Assembly (NCBI RefSeq): GCF_004135735.1
Contig: NZ_CP012670.1
Span: forward strand, 7,022,501-7,086,500
DNA length: 64,000 nt
Direction of reading: 5' to 3'
DNA from: Sorangium cellulosum
GTDB taxonomy: Bacteria > Myxococcota_A > Polyangia > Polyangiales > Polyangiaceae
Shown one piece after another: positions 37,175 to 45,029 of this stretch. A model generated the notes under the pieces. The model worked only from the letters and a program-made list of their open reading frames with translations. It was not told the DNA's origin and did not search any database. The position numbers and the translations under genes were made by a program. Each line of letters begins with the position of its first letter. Position 1 is the first letter of the stretch.

Positions 37175-38002
37175 CTACTCGATGGCCCCGAACCCATCGA
37201 ACAGCGGGTAGATGGGCCCCTCGTGGACCCGGATCCGCTCGGTCGCGCCCGTCTCGTGCTTGACCAGGAGCACGAGCCCGGTGCGCGGCACGGCGTCGAG
37301 CGCGGCGCGGACCTGGATCGAGGAGATGCGCCGCACGGGGCGCCCGGCGATCTCCAGCACCTCGTCGCCCGGACGGAGCCCGGCGCGCTCGGCGGGCCCC
37401 CCCTCGATGATCCGCGAGATCACCACGGAGCCCGAACGCAGCTCGTACCAGAGGCCGAGGCCGACCCTCGCGTGGGCGGGCTCGAACGCCAGCGTGAGCG
37501 CGCCGCCCCCGTTCAGATCGACATGGATCTCGCCGGCGGCGCGGTGCGCGTCGGTCGGTCGACCGATCTCGCGCACCCCGATCGGCTTGTCGAGGAACGG
37601 GTCCGCCTCCCAGACCTCCACGCGCAGCCGGTCCTCGGGCAGGATGCGGAAGTTGCCGCTGGGGCCACCGGGCCAGGTCGGCTCCAGGGTGTCCTCCTGC
37701 GCGTCGGTCCGGAAGATCTCCCTGCCGTTGACCAGGACGCGCACGTACGGATCCGGCAGCTTGCCCGCGCCCTCATCCCAGGCCCGACCGTCCCGGGTGC
37801 GTTCGGGGATTCGCGCCCAGACGACCCGGAGCCACCGGACGTCCTCGGGCGGCGGCGGGTGGAGCTCCAGCTCCGGCGGAGGAGCGCGGAGCGGGGTCGC
37901 GAGCTCGGGGTAAAGGACCGAGCAGCCGCCCGCGATGAGCAGCGCGAGGAACGCAGGCATGCAGAGCGCGCGACGCTTCCGTTGGGCCAAGATGACGCCC
38001 AT
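37175..38002 (-). CDS. Lipoprotein with C2-like and PDZ domains
   Basis: A 275-residue lipoprotein: signal ending LLIAGGC (Cys27), a short proline-rich linker, a C2-like beta-sandwich (about 80-180; PDPYVRVLVNG, DTLEPTWPG, DRLRVEVWEADPF), and a PDZ domain (about 195-265; SGSVVISRIIEGGPAERAGL, PGDEVLEIAGRPV). C2 domains normally bind Ca2+/lipid or proteins, and PDZ domains bind C-terminal peptides. A surface or periplasmic scaffold is inferred. No protease domain is present. Divergent from asnS with only about 53 nt between start codons. Confidence 0.75.
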   Translation of the reverse strand: MGVILAQRKRRALCMPAFLALLIAGGCSVLYPELATPLRAPPPELELHPPPPEDVRWLRVVWARIPERTRDGRAWDEGAGKLPDPYVRVLVNGREIFRTDAQEDTLEPTWPGGPSGNFRILPEDRLRVEVWEADPFLDKPIGVREIGRPTDAHRAAGEIHVDLNGGGALTLAFEPAHARVGLGLWYELRSGSVVISRIIEGGPAERAGLRPGDEVLEIAGRPVRRISSIQVRAALDAVPRTGLVLLVKHETGATERIRVHEGPIYPLFDGFGAIE

Positions 38003-38055
38003 TTTTGGCCGGGGTCGGCGTCAGCCGCAACTAAACCGTGCTATTTCGGGCGTGC

Positions 38056-39393
38056 ATGCAGGACCTGCCCGTCATCGCCACCAGCGACCTCAGCGCGCAC
38101 GTCGGCCGCACCGTCACGCTCCGCGGATGGCTCTACCACAAGCGCTCGAGCGGCAAGCTCCACTTCATCGAGCTGCGCGACGGCTTCGGCACCGTCCAGT
38201 GCGTGATGGCCAGGGGCGACGTCGGCGACGACGTGTTCTCGGCCGCGGACAAGGTCACGCAGGAGAGCGTGATCGAGGTCTCGGGCGAGGTGAAGGCGCA
38301 CCCGAAGCGGGCCGGCGTCTTCGAGGTCGCGGCGTCCGGCTTCCGCCTGCTCGGCCCGACCGTCGGCGAGTACCCCATCTCGCCGAAGGAGCACGGGACC
38401 GACTTCCTCATGGATCACCGTCACCTCTGGCTGCGCTCGCGGCGGCAGCACGCGATCCTGCGCGTGCGCCATACCATCATCCAGGCCATCCGCGATTTCT
38501 TCGACGGGCGGGGGTTCACGCTCGTCGACGCGCCCATCTTCACGCCGAACGCGTGCGAGGGGACGAGCACGCTGTTCGAGACCGACTACCACGGCGACAA
38601 GGCGTACCTCACCCAGTCCGGGCAGCTTTACATGGAGGCCGCCGCGGCCGCGTTCGGGAAGGCGTACTGCTTCGGGCCCACGTTCCGCGCCGAGAAGTCG
38701 AAGACCCGCCGCCACCTGGCCGAGTTCTGGATGGTCGAGCCCGAGGTGGCGTTCATGGACCTCGACGGCGACATGGACCTCGCGGAGGACTTCCTCTGCT
38801 TCATCGTCGAGCGCGTCCTCGAGCGGCGCCGCCCCGAGCTCGCCGTGCTCGAGCGCGACGTCGGGAAGCTCGAAGCCGTCAAGAAGCCGTTCCCGCGCAT
38901 TCGCTACGACGAGGCGGTCGCCCTCCTGAACGAGGCGCGCGCCGAGAAGCGGAAAGCAGGAGAGCCTGGCGTTCCGGACTTTCCCTGGGGAGAGGATCTC
39001 GGCGGCGAGGACGAGACGATCCTCTCCAGCCGGTACGATCGCCCCCTCATGATTCACCGCTATCCGGCCGAGGTGAAAGCCTTCTACATGAAGCGCGATC
39101 CGGCGGACGCCCGGCTCGCGCTCTGCGTCGATGTCCTGGCGCCGGAGGGCTACGGCGAGGTGATCGGGGGCGGGCAGCGCGAGGACGACCTCGCCACGCT
39201 CGAGCGGGCCATCGAGACCCACAAGCTGCCCCCCGAGGCGTTCCGCTGGTACCTGGATCTCCGCCGGTACGGCACCTTCCCGCACGCGGGCTTCGGGCTG
39301 GGCGTCGAGCGGAGCGTCGCGTGGATCTGCGGTCTGCCCCATGTGCGCGAGACCATCCCGTTCCCGCGCATGCTGAATCGCCTCGCGCCGTAG
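38056..39393 (+). CDS. asnS: Asparaginyl-tRNA synthetase
   Basis: A 445-residue class IIb synthetase that charges tRNA-Asn. The N-terminal OB-fold anticodon-binding domain (VTLRGWLYHKRSSGKLHFIELRDG by segments) precedes the catalytic core: LVDAPIFTPNACEGTSTLF, motif 2 FGPTFRAEKSKTRRHLAEFW, and motif 3 GFGLGVERSVAWICGL. The ATG at 38056 was chosen; GTG 38038 is also open and neither has a clear Shine-Dalgarno sequence, so a leaderless or short-leader mRNA is possible. Confidence 0.95.
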   Translation: MQDLPVIATSDLSAHVGRTVTLRGWLYHKRSSGKLHFIELRDGFGTVQCVMARGDVGDDVFSAADKVTQESVIEVSGEVKAHPKRAGVFEVAASGFRLLGPTVGEYPISPKEHGTDFLMDHRHLWLRSRRQHAILRVRHTIIQAIRDFFDGRGFTLVDAPIFTPNACEGTSTLFETDYHGDKAYLTQSGQLYMEAAAAAFGKAYCFGPTFRAEKSKTRRHLAEFWMVEPEVAFMDLDGDMDLAEDFLCFIVERVLERRRPELAVLERDVGKLEAVKKPFPRIRYDEAVALLNEARAEKRKAGEPGVPDFPWGEDLGGEDETILSSRYDRPLMIHRYPAEVKAFYMKRDPADARLALCVDVLAPEGYGEVIGGGQREDDLATLERAIETHKLPPEAFRWYLDLRRYGTFPHAGFGLGVERSVAWICGLPHVRETIPFPRMLNRLAP

Positions 39394-39812
39394 CTACCGA
39401 CGGGGCGGCCGGGCGCTGGCGCGCGCTGCGGCATGCCACGGCGCGATGCGCCACGGCCGCGTCGACGCGACGGGCCAGCGCGGGGAAGTACATGAGGCTA
39501 GCTGCTTCCCACCCAGTGCGCGGTGGGAGATCGCCACGTGAGGGAGCGCCGAGTGAGAGGTGAAGCGACCAGCACGACGCGCCGAGGGCGGTGTGGTCAG
39601 GCCTTGCCCGCAGCCGCCCTCGCCGCCGGGGGATCCGTTTTTGCTCCGCTTGCAGAGCGACTCTGTCGTATCAAGAAAGCATAGGGTGCAACCGGCGACC
39701 CGGGCTCGCTCGGCCTGCCGACGGAGCCACCCCTGCTTGCAGATGAGGGAGCGCTCTACCGGCGAGCCGGGCACTGCCCCCGCCTCCCCGACCAACTCGC
39801 GAGGACAAAGCT
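39394..39812. other. 419-bp intergenic region with one small hairpin
   Basis: No gene can be supported here; open frames on both strands have poor codon patterns and no family features. A 7-bp hairpin (TCCCACC at 39507-39513, GGTGGGA at 39522-39528) may be a weak terminator for asnS. The lower-GC stretch near 39650-39690 may hold the promoter of the next gene, but no clear -35/-10 pair was found. Confidence 0.5.
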
Positions 39813-40649
39813 ATGGCTCGTCTCGTCGGCTTCATCGGTAACCGTCCGGATCTCGGCGCGCGTGCGATCGAGCTCGAAGACCGTGCCCTCACGGTTCGCC
39901 GAAGGGAGGGCGTGATCCCTGGCTGGGGGGTCGGCTTCTACCAGGGAGGAGAGATCCTCTTGAAGCGCCGGCCGATCGACGATCGACCGGAGATCAGCCT
40001 GGTCGACATGACCAGGGACGTGCGCGCCGACATCCTCGTGGCGCATGTCCGGGCTGCGACGGTCGGCAGCCTGCGCACCGAGAACACGCACCCGTTCCGT
40101 TACCGGCAGTGGTTGTTCGCTCACACGGGCACGGTCGAAGGGTTCGCCCGGCTGCGGGGCCAGCTCAGCGACTCGCTGCCGCAGTTCCTCCAGCGCGACG
40201 TTCGCGGCGAGACCGACAGCGAGATCCTTTTCCACCTGTTCCTGTCCTTCCTCCACGACAGCGGCCAGCTCGATCGGCCCAACGTGGACGCGGCCAGCGC
40301 GCGCGCGGCCCTCCGGTCCTCCATCGCGCTCGTGGATCGGCTCTGCGCGGAGGAGGGGGCAGGGCCGAGCGCGATGAACATCGTGGTCACGAACCCGGAG
40401 TACCTGCTCGCGGCCCGCGGCGGCGCGGGGATGGCGTACCGCATCTACCAGGGCAGCGACGACATGGAGCGGCTGCTGAGCGACGGTGGGCTGGGCCGGA
40501 TGCGCATGCCCGACTACGCCGCGAGCCGGCTGACGCTGGTCGCTTCGGACTTCGAAGACGATCTGGTCCCCGCGGGGTGGATCCCCGTCGGCGAGCGTGC
40601 GATCGTGACGTTCACGCGCGCCGATGAGCCAGCGATCGAGCCCATCTGA
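39813..40649 (+). CDS. Class II glutamine amidotransferase-like pseudoenzyme (YafJ-type fold)
   Basis: A 278-residue Ntn-fold protein similar to YafJ-type class II amidotransferases: MARLVGFIGNRP, WGVGFYQGGEILLKRRP, LVAHVRAATVGSLRTENTHPF, WLFAHTGTVEGF, GETDSEILFHLFL. In active enzymes the N-terminal nucleophile is Cys2. Here residue 2 is Ala (ATG GCT), and the oxyanion-hole Asn of FAHNG is Thr. The glutamine-binding Arg and ENTHPF segment remain. Glutaminase activity is therefore not expected; a ligand-binding role is possible. It starts at ATG 39813, and the next gene starts inside its end (26-nt overlap). First of a three-gene unit with a lipoprotein and a patatin-like pseudoenzyme. Confidence 0.85.
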   Translation: MARLVGFIGNRPDLGARAIELEDRALTVRRREGVIPGWGVGFYQGGEILLKRRPIDDRPEISLVDMTRDVRADILVAHVRAATVGSLRTENTHPFRYRQWLFAHTGTVEGFARLRGQLSDSLPQFLQRDVRGETDSEILFHLFLSFLHDSGQLDRPNVDAASARAALRSSIALVDRLCAEEGAGPSAMNIVVTNPEYLLAARGGAGMAYRIYQGSDDMERLLSDGGLGRMRMPDYAASRLTLVASDFEDDLVPAGWIPVGERAIVTFTRADEPAIEPI

Positions 40650-41403
40650 ACGCCGCCGTCGCCCGCGTCGGAACCTGGCGCCACCGCCGCCGCTCGGCGT
40701 CCCTGGCTCTCCGTCGTCACCGCCGACCGGCATCTCCGGCCGGCCGCTCGCGCGCCCCGCGCGGCGCATCGCCGTCGCGGTCCTCAGCGCGTCGCTCCTG
40801 GGGTGTGGGCTCGGAGGATCGGTTGCGTTTCCCACCGCCTCCGAGCTCCCGGACGAGCGTCGTCGCCCTGACGGCGTGGCGCTCGATCCGGCAAGCAGCC
40901 CTCCGCCGCCGACGAACCAGGCCGAGGCCAGAGACGGCGTCGTGACCCTTCGGACGCCGCTCGGGATCGGCCTGGCGCTGGATGTCGTGGCCGAATTCTT
41001 CAAGCGGGTGGTCGCCGAGGACAGCGAGGCCTTGAGCGAGCTGCTGACGCGCGACGCCCTCGCGATCCACACGGGATCCGGCGGGCACGGGCAACCGCCG
41101 AACGCCGGCCTCTGGTGGGAGCAGCGGTTCCGGAGGCTCGAGTACGAGAAGCTCGCGGGTGAGCCCATCTACCGCGAATCGGACCTCCAGATCTTCCGGG
41201 CGGACGACGTGCTCGCGTCCCCGCAGCACCCCGCGATCCAGCCAGACACGCTGGACGATCAGGACGTCGTGATCCGCGTGCCCATCGTGACCGCGCGGGT
41301 CGCGACCGACCGGCTGCTCGGCGACGAGATCGTGGTCTGGCTGCGCCGAGATGGCCCTCGATTCAAGATCTACCGGCTGCTCGAAGACTTTCAGATCCAG
41401 TAG
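40624..41403 (+). CDS. Putative lipoprotein of unknown function (NTF2-like fold possible)
   Basis: About 259 residues from ATG 40624, inside the end of the preceding gene. A long basic N-terminus precedes a hydrophobic stretch with lipobox-like SASLLGC (near residue 60), so a later start at an internal codon or an unusual signal is possible. The mature part (VVAEFFKRVVAEDSEALSELL, WWEQRFRRLEY, RFKIYRLLEDFQIQ) resembles SnoaL/NTF2-type alpha+beta barrels by pattern only. The family is not recognised. It is placed between two catalytically dead enzymes. Confidence 0.6.
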   Translation: MSQRSSPSERRRRPRRNLAPPPPLGVPGSPSSPPTGISGRPLARPARRIAVAVLSASLLGCGLGGSVAFPTASELPDERRRPDGVALDPASSPPPPTNQAEARDGVVTLRTPLGIGLALDVVAEFFKRVVAEDSEALSELLTRDALAIHTGSGGHGQPPNAGLWWEQRFRRLEYEKLAGEPIYRESDLQIFRADDVLASPQHPAIQPDTLDDQDVVIRVPIVTARVATDRLLGDEIVVWLRRDGPRFKIYRLLEDFQIQ

Positions 41404-41444
41404 TCTTTGCGCCTGTGCCACATCTCCGGCAAGATCAGGGCTCG

Positions 41445-42359
41445 ATGAACCGCCTCAAGGTCGCGTTCGTGGGCTCCGGTGGGGCGGCGCGCGGGCTGGC
41501 GCACCTCGGTGTGCTGAAGGCCTGCGAGGAGCTCGGGATCCATCCAGAGATCTACGTGGGCGCGGGAGCTGGCGCGCTGGTCAGCGCGACGTACGGGCAG
41601 GACATCCCGCTCGACGTGCTGCTCGACGCGTACCGGCTCCCCTGGAGACGCCGTCATCGCGGACCCCGCCTGCACGTGTCGAGCTTCTTCGGGGCCCCTG
41701 CCCTGCGCGACCTGCTCGACCCGGGCTACCTCTGCTCGGGGGTGTTCTCGATCGACCGGCTCGAGCGCTACGTCCGCCGGACGTTGCCCATCAACGACTT
41801 CCGGCAGCTACCGCACTCCGTCTACGTGACCGCCGTCGACGTCGACAGCACGAGGCGCGTCGTGTTCGGCCCGGGTTACGACGAAGCCACGCCGATCAGC
41901 CAGGCGGTGGCGGCCAGCTGCTGCGTGCCCGGCGTGTTCCGGCCTTACCGCATCGAGGGGCGCTACTACCTGAGCGGCGAGGTGATCCGGACGCTCTCCG
42001 CCGACGTGGCCGTGAACGCCGGCGCGAACATCGTGATCATCTCCAACATCTACCGCCCGGAGGAGCGCGACGGGTCGCACCGCTCGATCGCGAGGAGCGG
42101 CGCGCTCAGCGTCGTCCGGCAGTCGCTCAGCATCCTGCTCGCCGAGAAGGAGCGCCGTGGGGTCGAGCTCCTCTCCAAGCTCTACCCGAGCGTCACCTTC
42201 CTCGACGTGGCGCCCGCGATCGGGCGGTACAGCTACATGAACCGGTTCGCCGCGAAGCCGCTCATCCTGCGCGGCTACCGCACGGCGCTCCGCGTGCTCG
42301 CCGCCGCCAAGGAGCGAGGCGTCTTCGACGTCCCGTCCTCCAAACGCGCCCTCAACTAG
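41445..42359 (+). CDS. Patatin-like phospholipase fold without the Ser-Asp dyad
   Basis: A 304-residue patatin-family protein. The oxyanion block GSGGAARGLAHLGVLKACEELG (10-31) is intact, as is the general layout (CCVPGVFRPYRI, ADVAVNAGANIVIISN). The nucleophile elbow GxSxG reads GAGAG (39-43), so Ser41 is Gly. The DG(A/G) catalytic Asp position reads SGE (177-179). Both dyad residues are therefore gone. It may bind lipid or protein without cleaving. ATG 41445 (CAGGG 5 nt upstream) is preferred to GTG 41415. The stop codon lies in a 127-nt inverted repeat. Confidence 0.85.
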   Translation: MNRLKVAFVGSGGAARGLAHLGVLKACEELGIHPEIYVGAGAGALVSATYGQDIPLDVLLDAYRLPWRRRHRGPRLHVSSFFGAPALRDLLDPGYLCSGVFSIDRLERYVRRTLPINDFRQLPHSVYVTAVDVDSTRRVVFGPGYDEATPISQAVAASCCVPGVFRPYRIEGRYYLSGEVIRTLSADVAVNAGANIVIISNIYRPEERDGSHRSIARSGALSVVRQSLSILLAEKERRGVELLSKLYPSVTFLDVAPAIGRYSYMNRFAAKPLILRGYRTALRVLAAAKERGVFDVPSSKRALN

Positions 42360-42484
42360 AGCGGCGGGCACCCGCTTCGGATACGGGCCCACCTCGACGT
42401 TTTCGGTGCTCGGCGCACTGGAGTGCGCCTGCGCGCCGAAAACGCCGATCTGGGCCCGTCTCCTGTGCGGGTGACCGCCGCTCT
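42358..42484. repeat. 127-nt imperfect palindrome with inner hairpin (bidirectional terminator or palindromic element)
   Basis: Arms 42358-42406 and 42436-42484 (49 nt each) pair at 41 positions. Segments AGAGCGGCGG, CACCCGC, ACGGGCCCA and CGTTTTCGG are perfectly mirrored. The centre holds a second perfect hairpin GGCGCACT-GG-AGTGCGCC (42412-42429). It lies between two convergent genes and includes the patatin stop codon. It is far longer than a usual terminator. Confidence 0.85.
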
Positions 42485-42511
42485 GCGGCGCACATTGCCG
42501 CGCGGGGCGCG

Positions 42512-42997
42512 CTACATCCCCGCGATGATGCGGTACTCGTTCTGGTGCTCCACCAGCTCGAGGCGGTTGTCGTCCACCTTGCGGCGCCACTCCTCGCCCT
42601 GGCGACCCGGGATGCGGTAGCTGGCGCTGTAGGTGTAGTCGACGAAGATGACGTCGTCCTCCTTGATGACGCGTCGGTAACGGATCTCGTAGCGGATGGC
42701 GCGCGCGTCCTGGAACTTGCCGGTCAGGTACTCGCGCAGGCCGGCATAGTCGAGATCGTCCGATGCATCGATGTTGCCGCCGTCCTCGTAGTACTTCGGC
42801 GAGGCGAGCTGGAGGAGCGCGCCGACGTTCTTGCTCTCCACCGCATTGCGATACTTCTCGCAGAACGAGATGATCTTGCGGTTGTCCTCGCTGTCCTCGA
42901 CATCCGTGTTCGGGATGTAGTGGGTCGCGCAACCGGCGAGGACGGTCGAGGCGACGACCAGGAACGAAGCGACAGCTTTGGTTTGGCGGCAGAGCAT
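42512..42997 (-). CDS. Small lipoprotein with NTF2-like domain
   Basis: A 161-residue lipoprotein: signal MLCRQTKAVASFLVVAST and lipobox VLAGC (Cys23). A domain with ISFCEKYRNAVESKNVGALL, SPKYYEDGG and VIFVDYTYSASYRI follows the SnoaL/NTF2-like cystatin-type pattern common in myxobacterial lipoproteins. ATG 42997 was chosen because it starts the signal peptide; a longer open frame upstream is not supported. The function is unknown. The last base is 27 nt from the large palindrome. Confidence 0.78.
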   Translation of the reverse strand: MLCRQTKAVASFLVVASTVLAGCATHYIPNTDVEDSEDNRKIISFCEKYRNAVESKNVGALLQLASPKYYEDGGNIDASDDLDYAGLREYLTGKFQDARAIRYEIRYRRVIKEDDVIFVDYTYSASYRIPGRQGEEWRRKVDDNRLELVEHQNEYRIIAGM

Positions 42998-43112
42998 ACG
43001 CGGGCAGGACAACGCTCGAGGGACGCGGCGGATTCCGGTCGGGGACCTTGCCAGATCGGAGCGCCGATCGGCAAGCGAAGCGATCACGACCACCGTGGAT
43101 GCCCCGAACGGC

Positions 43113-45029
43113 TCACCCGTGCCGATCGAGCCAGCGGAGGAGGGCGAGGTGGCCGACGGGCCCCTCATGATCGACAGAGAGGTCAGGGTCCACCTCGCGC
43201 AGACGCGCCGGGTCGCCAGGATCTGCCTGAAGAAGGAGCGCCACGGCGCCACAGGCGAGCGAGCGCCCGCCCGCGCCGGTCCGAGCGAGGAGCTCACGCG
43301 CGACCGGCCCGGCGTCGTCGGCGGCGAGGACGACCATGCGATCGGCGTCGGAGGTGGCGACCAACCCGGCCGCGGCGCGGAGCGCCTCGAGCGCGCCGCC
43401 GAGCCCGGCGCTCACCGCGAAGCTCGGCCCGGTGAGCTGATACGCGATGGCGCACTCGCCCGCGATCGCGTTCGGCGAGGTGGCGGGGAAGAGGCGCGGC
43501 TCGACGAAGCGGGCGCCGCGCGCGCGACGGCGGGCGTCGTAGACCTCGTTGGTGTCGAGGGTGGCGAGCGCGTGGCCGGCGACGATGCCCGCGCCCCGCA
43601 AGGTGTCGGCCCCGACCTGCGCGGCGAGGGCGACCACCGCGGACAGCCCGAGCCGGCAGAGCGCGTCGAGGCGCGCGAGGCGATCGCGCGCGACGCCGGT
43701 CGCCTCGGCGAGGCGCCCGAGGTCGACGTCGGCGCCCGTCACGCGCGCGTGCGCGCGAAGGAACACGGGGCGGGCGCGCCGGGGGCGGCGCCCGCTCGCG
43801 GACGACGTGAGCAGCAGGGCGGCGTTGGCGCCGCCGAACGCCGCCGACAGCTTGAGCGCGGCGTCGAGCTTTCGAGGCTCGGCGCGCGCGAGCAGGAGCG
43901 CCGGTGCGTCGGGATCGCGCTCGCCCTCGGACGCCGCCGGCGGGGCGACCGACGCCCCGAGGGCGGCCGCGGCCGCGAGCGACTCGAGCGCGCCCGCTGC
44001 CCCGAGCGTGTGCCCGATCTGGGCCTTGAACGGGTGGACCACCGGCGGAGAGGGGCTCGCATCCGGCGGCGCCTCGGGGCCGGGCGGCGGGCGGGGCGCC
44101 GCGAACACCGCGGCGATCGCGCGCGACTCCATCGCGTCGTTGTACGGCGTCGCCGTGGCGTGGGCGCTGACGAGCCCGACGCGCGAGGCGGACCACCCCG
44201 CGTCGGCGAGCGCGGCGGCGCCGGCGCGCGCGAGCCCCGAGCCCGTCCGATCCGGGGCGGTGATGTGCACCGCGTCCGTCGACGCGCCGAAGCCGGCGAC
44301 GCGGAACAGCACCGGGGCGCCGCGGCGCCGGTCCTCGCGCACGAGGGCGACGACGGCGGCGCCCTCGCCGAGCGCCATGCCGTCACGGCCGAGGCCGAAG
44401 GGGCGAGGCCTGGACGCCGAGGTCGCGCGGAGCGCCTCGAAGCCGGCGGCGACGAAGACGCTGAGGGCGTCGTAGCCGCCGGCGAGCACGAGATCGCACG
44501 CGTCGCGATCGAGCCACCGGAGGCCGAGCCCGATGGCCAGGGTGCTGGCGGCGCACGCGGCGAGCAGGTGGGTGCGAAGCGGCGTCCGCTCGAGCCCGAA
44601 CGCGGCGAGCGCCTCGTTGAACGGCGCGAAGTAGGTCGCGCCCCGGGCCAGCTCGGCGAGCGCGCTGGCCGGGGCGCCCTCGGCGCGGGCAGCGAAGAAC
44701 CGCTCGGCGGTGAGCATGCCGCCGCTGGAGGTGCCGAGCGCGATGCCGAGGCGCTCGCGACGAAAGCCCGGGCGCACGTCCTCCAGCGTCGCGAGCGCCT
44801 GCGAGAGCGCCGCCTTCAGGAGATCCGCCGCGCGATCGGCCCCCGCCGCCACGCCGAGCTGCGCGGGCGCGCGCGCGGCGAAGGGGCGCAGGAGGCCGGC
44901 GCGGGCGAGCTCCGCGTCGCGCGCGATGGCGACGGGCGCGGGCTCGCCCACCTCGGGGACGCGGTAGGCGAGCGGGCCGAGGCCGAGCGCGGAGACGGCG
45001 CCCGAGGCGATCACGCAGGCGTCGCTCAC
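43113..45029 (-). CDS. Beta-ketoacyl synthase with a second, degenerate KS half
   Basis: A 638-residue protein from GTG 45029 (4-nt overlap with the lipoprotein gene). Residues 1-410 form a KAS I/II-type ketosynthase with the full triad: Cys159 in AACAASTL, His290 in SAHATATPYND, His340 in FKAQIGHTLGAAG (Lys335 also present). Residues about 420-638 look like the N-terminal half of another KS, with GECAIAYQLTGPSFAVSAGLGG. There the Cys position is Leu543 and no His motifs follow, so it is a truncated, inactive copy. A heterodimer-like or chain-length role for the second half is inferred. Fourth gene of the ACP-KS-lipoprotein-KS operon. Confidence 0.85.
   Translation of the reverse strand: MSDACVIASGAVSALGLGPLAYRVPEVGEPAPVAIARDAELARAGLLRPFAARAPAQLGVAAGADRAADLLKAALSQALATLEDVRPGFRRERLGIALGTSSGGMLTAERFFAARAEGAPASALAELARGATYFAPFNEALAAFGLERTPLRTHLLAACAASTLAIGLGLRWLDRDACDLVLAGGYDALSVFVAAGFEALRATSASRPRPFGLGRDGMALGEGAAVVALVREDRRRGAPVLFRVAGFGASTDAVHITAPDRTGSGLARAGAAALADAGWSASRVGLVSAHATATPYNDAMESRAIAAVFAAPRPPPGPEAPPDASPSPPVVHPFKAQIGHTLGAAGALESLAAAAALGASVAPPAASEGERDPDAPALLLARAEPRKLDAALKLSAAFGGANAALLLTSSASGRRPRRARPVFLRAHARVTGADVDLGRLAEATGVARDRLARLDALCRLGLSAVVALAAQVGADTLRGAGIVAGHALATLDTNEVYDARRRARGARFVEPRLFPATSPNAIAGECAIAYQLTGPSFAVSAGLGGALEALRAAAGLVATSDADRMVVLAADDAGPVARELLARTGAGGRSLACGAVALLLQADPGDPARLREVDPDLSVDHEGPVGHLALLRWLDRHG

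Noticed and set aside
39394..39812. Small genes or a tRNA between asnS and the amidotransferase-like gene
   Set aside because: No TTCGA-type T-loop or acceptor pairing; open frames lack codon bias and family features.
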